A stretch of 64,000 nt of DNA, from the NCBI GenBank assembly GCA_902778625.1, contig CACYYM010000005.1, positions 62,001 through 126,000 on the forward strand, read 5' to 3'. The DNA is from an uncultured Bacteroidales bacterium (GTDB lineage Bacteria > Bacteroidota > Bacteroidia > Bacteroidales > Bacteroidaceae). The notes under the pieces were generated by a model, which worked only from the letters and a program-made list of their open reading frames with translations, ran no database searches and was not told the origin of the DNA. The position numbers and the translations under genes were made by a program. Within the stretch, counting starts at the first letter, position 1. Each line of letters opens with the position of its first letter. This document shows, piece after piece, positions 60,944 through 64,000 of this stretch.

Positions 60944-63390
60944 GAACAAAGCTAAAGAACCTCTTCTTCTCTGGGCCGTGGTACAGGAAAGCTGCCGCTT
61001 GGTTTGCTGCCTTCCTGTTCTTCATCATTCTGTTCTTCGTTGCCGTTGATTGCAACTTCTGTTACCTCTTCGGCCGTTCGCCAGGTTTCGACGATATTGA
61101 AGACCCCGAGGTAAACGAAGCCTCCGAAGTCTATACCTGCGACGACGTGCTGATGGGACGTTACTTCAACGAGAACCGAACACCCGTCACCTACGAAGAG
61201 ATTTCGCCCATCCTCATCCGAACCCTCATTGATACCGAGGACGAACGCTTCTATCTGCATCACGGCATCGATATTGTCGGACTCTTTTCTGCCGCACACG
61301 ACATTGTCCAAGGTCGTGGACGCGGAGCGAGCACCATTTCCCAGCAGTTGGCGAAGAACATGTTCCGCACTCGCACACGCTATTCCACAGGCCTGCTTGG
61401 CAAGATTCCCGGCATCAAGATTCTTGTCATGAAAGCCAAAGAGTGGATAGTTGCGATGAAGCTCGAGTGGGTCTTCACAAAGGAAGACATTCTGACGATG
61501 TACCTCAACACCGTTGACTTTGGCAGCAACGCTTATGGCATCAAGACGGCAGCACGTACTTACTTCGGCACGACGCCCGATGCCCTCACCTACGAACAGG
61601 CAGCCACCTTGGTGGGTTTGCTCAAGGCGACAAGCCTATACAATCCTCGCCTTAACCCGAAGAACAGTCTTCAACGTCGAAATACTGTCCTCCAGCTTGT
61701 CTATGACCACGACCACATCTTCTTCGATGGGCAGCCAGCAACGCCATCGCAGCTCGACTCGCTGATGGCTTTGCCCATTTCCATGAAGCCACGCGTCACT
61801 GAGAGTTACCAGGATGGCATGGCGCCGTACTTCCGCGAAGCGCTCAAGAACTACATAGAATACCTTTGCAACCAAGGACTTGTGCCCGGACACGACGCCA
61901 TCAACAAGCTCGACCTCGACGGAGGCGGCCTGCGCATCTATACATCCATCGACTCCCGGATGCAGGCGTATGCCGAGGCTGCAGTCAGGAAGCACATGCA
62001 AGTCGTGCAGCAACGCTTCAACGACCATTGGGGACAGACTAATCCCTGGCAGAACGCCAATCGTCAAGAGTTGCGAGGCTTTGCAGAGGACATTGCACGA
62101 CGCTCTCCTTACGGCAGGTATCTCAAGGCAAAGTTCTCCTCCTTAGGTGAGGCGGGGGGCGCAGCTGACTCCATCGACTTCTATCTTAGGCAACCTCACA
62201 CAGTTCGCCTTTTCAGCTACAACGGTCCCATCGAGCGCGAGATGAGCACCATCGACTCAGTCCGCTATATGCTTCGCTTTATGCACACCGGCTTTGTTGC
62301 CATCGAGCCTGACACACGTTTCGTGCGCGCTTGGGTGGGCGACATCGACTTCCGCAGCTGGCAGGTGGATAACGTGCGCGCAGTGCATCAGCCCGGTTCG
62401 ACGTTCAAACTCTTCGTCTATACCGAAGCCATGAACCAGGGACTCAATCCCACCGACCGTCGCCTCGACTCATACATTTCTTATACAGATAACATCGGCG
62501 GCGGAAAGCAGAAAGTCTGGGCTCCGCACAATGCCAACGGCACATACAGCTACCGGGAGCTCACCCTCATGAATGCCTTTGCCATGAGCGTCAACACCAT
62601 CGCCGTGCGTGTCGGAATGGAATGTGGCGTCCATAACATCGCCCAAACTGCCTACGCGATGGGCGTAAAGACCAAACTCAACGAGACACGCTCCCTGACA
62701 CTGGGCAGCAGCGAGGTCAACCTGCTGGAGCTCGTCAACAGCTACTGCACCGTTGCCAACGATGGTCGCTACGCCATGCCCCTGCTCGTGGAGCGCATCG
62801 AGGATCGCGACGGCAACCTCATCTACACTGCGCACAAGCGCGAGAAGAAAGCCATCCCTTACCGCTCGGCCTACCTTATGCAGAAGATGCTCCTTGGCGG
62901 ACTATCGGGCACGAGCAGCAGCCTGTGGAACTACATTCGCCCCTTCTATGCCGACACTGAGTTTGGCGGCAAGACAGGCACAAGCAACAATCATGCAGAC
63001 GCTTGGTTCGTGGGCGTTACGCCAGGACTGGTGGGCGGTGCTTGGGTTGGCGGTGAATATCCCAGCATCCACTTCCGCACGGGAGCCCTCGGGCAGGGTA
63101 GCAAAGCAGCTCTTCCCATCTTCGGTGAGTTCATCCATAGCGTCCTTTCCGACGAAAACTTCAGCAAGTATCGCAAAAAGTTCCCGCCGGCAAAAGGCCT
63201 TGACTCACGCCTCTGGACAGGTTCCGGCTATACATATAGCAAACCCGACACGACATCCTACGACTACGACTACACTGATCCGGTCGATGATGTAGAGGAA
63301 ACAGGCAACCCCTTCGCTCTCGAAGAGCAGGAACAGGCAGCCGAGGCGGATGAAGAGACTGGGCAGACCGAAGTGGAGGAAACGCCCTGA
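60940..63390 (+). CDS. Class A penicillin-binding protein 1A-like
   Basis: 816 residues from the ATG overlapping the miaA stop (ATGA). A membrane anchor (AAAWFAAFLFFIILFFVAV, about 19-37) is followed by the GT51 glycosyltransferase (about 80-260; TEDERFYLHHGID with Glu100, and GASTISQQLAKNMF) and the transpeptidase (about 430-760; nucleophile Ser487 in PGSTFKLF, SVNT, and KTGTSNNHADAW at 678). It polymerises and cross-links peptidoglycan. The C-terminus after 760 is a Tyr/Asp- then Glu-rich tail of low complexity. All active-site motifs are intact. Confidence 0.94.
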   Translation: MRTKLKNLFFSGPWYRKAAAWFAAFLFFIILFFVAVDCNFCYLFGRSPGFDDIEDPEVNEASEVYTCDDVLMGRYFNENRTPVTYEEISPILIRTLIDTEDERFYLHHGIDIVGLFSAAHDIVQGRGRGASTISQQLAKNMFRTRTRYSTGLLGKIPGIKILVMKAKEWIVAMKLEWVFTKEDILTMYLNTVDFGSNAYGIKTAARTYFGTTPDALTYEQAATLVGLLKATSLYNPRLNPKNSLQRRNTVLQLVYDHDHIFFDGQPATPSQLDSLMALPISMKPRVTESYQDGMAPYFREALKNYIEYLCNQGLVPGHDAINKLDLDGGGLRIYTSIDSRMQAYAEAAVRKHMQVVQQRFNDHWGQTNPWQNANRQELRGFAEDIARRSPYGRYLKAKFSSLGEAGGAADSIDFYLRQPHTVRLFSYNGPIEREMSTIDSVRYMLRFMHTGFVAIEPDTRFVRAWVGDIDFRSWQVDNVRAVHQPGSTFKLFVYTEAMNQGLNPTDRRLDSYISYTDNIGGGKQKVWAPHNANGTYSYRELTLMNAFAMSVNTIAVRVGMECGVHNIAQTAYAMGVKTKLNETRSLTLGSSEVNLLELVNSYCTVANDGRYAMPLLVERIEDRDGNLIYTAHKREKKAIPYRSAYLMQKMLLGGLSGTSSSLWNYIRPFYADTEFGGKTGTSNNHADAWFVGVTPGLVGGAWVGGEYPSIHFRTGALGQGSKAALPIFGEFIHSVLSDENFSKYRKKFPPAKGLDSRLWTGSGYTYSKPDTTSYDYDYTDPVDDVEETGNPFALEEQEQAAEADEETGQTEVEETP

Positions 63391-63440
63391 GGAAGGTCTC
63401 AGACAGGGCTGACGGACAACGACGAGTGCAAATGTTAAAA

Positions 63441-63526
63441 ACGCCGCACGCGGGGATTGCAATTTCCGCGTGCGGCGTTGGTCATTTCCGCGTGCGGCGT
63501 TTGCAATCCCCGCACGCGGCGTTTAG
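63441..63526. repeat. 22-nt array with CCGC-N2-GCGG cores (array F)
   Basis: Cores at 63445 (CCGCACGCGG), 63467, 63488 (CCGCGTGCGG) and 63510 (CCGCACGCGG), steps of 22, 21, 22. 63441-63454 and 63467-63480 are perfect 14-nt inverted arms (AACGCCGCACGCGG), a strong hairpin. It lies between convergent genes and could end both transcripts. Confidence 0.92.
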
Positions 63527-63538
63527 AATTTTCCTTTG

Positions 63539-64000
63539 CTATTTCTTCTTTGTGAGGTCGAGAACACGGACGGCACGGAACTTAAGGCCTGCGCCGTGAC
63601 CGAGGAAACCAATGTGGCCCGTCTTGTTGAACATGCCGGGATGGTTGTGGTGGTCGACCGTATAGGGATTGTTGTTGCTTCCGTCGGGAGCCACGTTGTG
63701 GCCCTTACAAGCTTCCTTGATGTCGCCATCCACGATGACTTCGCCGTTAACCGTTACGGTGATGTGGTTGCCCTGAACGCGGATTTCCTCTTCGCTCCAC
63801 TCGCCAAGAGGCTTGTGCTTGATGCGCTTTGCAGGAATGACGCCGTAGACAGAGCCGTGCACTTGATACTCGCGAAGGCCGGCATAGATGGGGTCGTCGT
63901 GGTCAAGTATCTGAACCTCGCACATGCCGTCGTAAGCAGCATCGACGCCCATCGGGGTGCGGATGCCGACACCGTTGTTCACGCCCGGACGCAAGAAGCA
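63539..64000 (-). CDS. DUF1080 (3-keto-disaccharide hydrolase-like) protein, 5' end outside window
   Basis: About 153 residues of the C-terminal part are visible; the frame is open to the right edge, so the start and any signal peptide are missing. MGVDAAYDGMCEVQILDHDD, EGITVTV-like strand HITVTVNGEVIVDGD and GHIGFLGHGAGLKFRAVRV are typical of the DUF1080 concanavalin-like domain, seen in secreted Bacteroidetes sugar-active proteins. Whether it is a hydrolase or only binds sugar cannot be told from this part. Confidence 0.8.
   Translation of the reverse strand, partial: CFLRPGVNNGVGIRTPMGVDAAYDGMCEVQILDHDDPIYAGLREYQVHGSVYGVIPAKRIKHKPLGEWSEEEIRVQGNHITVTVNGEVIVDGDIKEACKGHNVAPDGSNNNPYTVDHHNHPGMFNKTGHIGFLGHGAGLKFRAVRVLDLTKKK

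Overview
The window reads as chromosomal DNA of a Bacteroidales bacterium, most likely Prevotellaceae. The support is: SusC/SusD pairs, BACON and FAS1 lipoproteins, a fused lpxC-fabZ gene, two miaA paralogues, promoters of the TTTG-N19-21-TAnnTTTG type, and secreted proteins ending in a short sorting-like tail (YNL[AS]GQ ... GINI[IV]N.KKVL.K). No phage, transposase or CRISPR array was seen.

Layout. 1-9748: end of a polysaccharide-utilisation-like operon (partial SusD, FAS1 lipoprotein, SusC, a long SusD). 10139-13926: two exported calycin-like proteins, one with a dockerin-like end, followed by two very small peptides. 14014-16379: miaA, an M23/LysM peptidase and ndk. 16645-23857 (minus): TolC, RND pump and adaptor genes directly behind guaA. 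24602-34867: a giant beta-helix surface protein, an SGNH hydrolase, pyrC and an outer-membrane barrel protein. 35013-45872: an AraC regulator divergent from a GH78 rhamnosidase, a GH106-like enzyme, a lectin-like protein and a third small peptide. 46204-50589: phospholipase-D-like protein, MaoC-like hydratase, winged-helix protein, BACON lipoprotein, BRCT-like protein and a DUF554 membrane protein. 50675-52017: tRNA-Ser(UGA), a 49-residue gene, an outer-membrane protein and the remnant of a second one. 52509-63390: housekeeping run purM, a 33-residue ORF, prfA, pyrF, lpxD, lpxC/fabZ, lpxA, a PRiA4-like protein, miaA and PBP1A. The right edge cuts a DUF1080-type gene.

Three patterns go beyond ordinary annotation. 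(1) Eight intergenic arrays have an almost exact 22-nt period. Each unit holds a small imperfect palindrome. Six arrays use CCGC-N2-GCGG cores and two use unrelated sequences on the same period. (2) Heptanucleotide tandem repeats with a different unit at each place lie next to promoters and inside reading frames, notably at the C-terminal sorting tails of two glycosidases and between the two HKD motifs of the phospholipase-D-like protein. A one-unit change would shift the frame. (3) A family of 49-62-residue peptides with a common acidic, Trp-rich end ('KE[DN]..W..W') is placed 0-2 nt behind genes whose products carry the sorting-like tail.

Calls rest on reading the translated sequence and recalled family features; no database search was run. 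Residue positions of domains are approximate.
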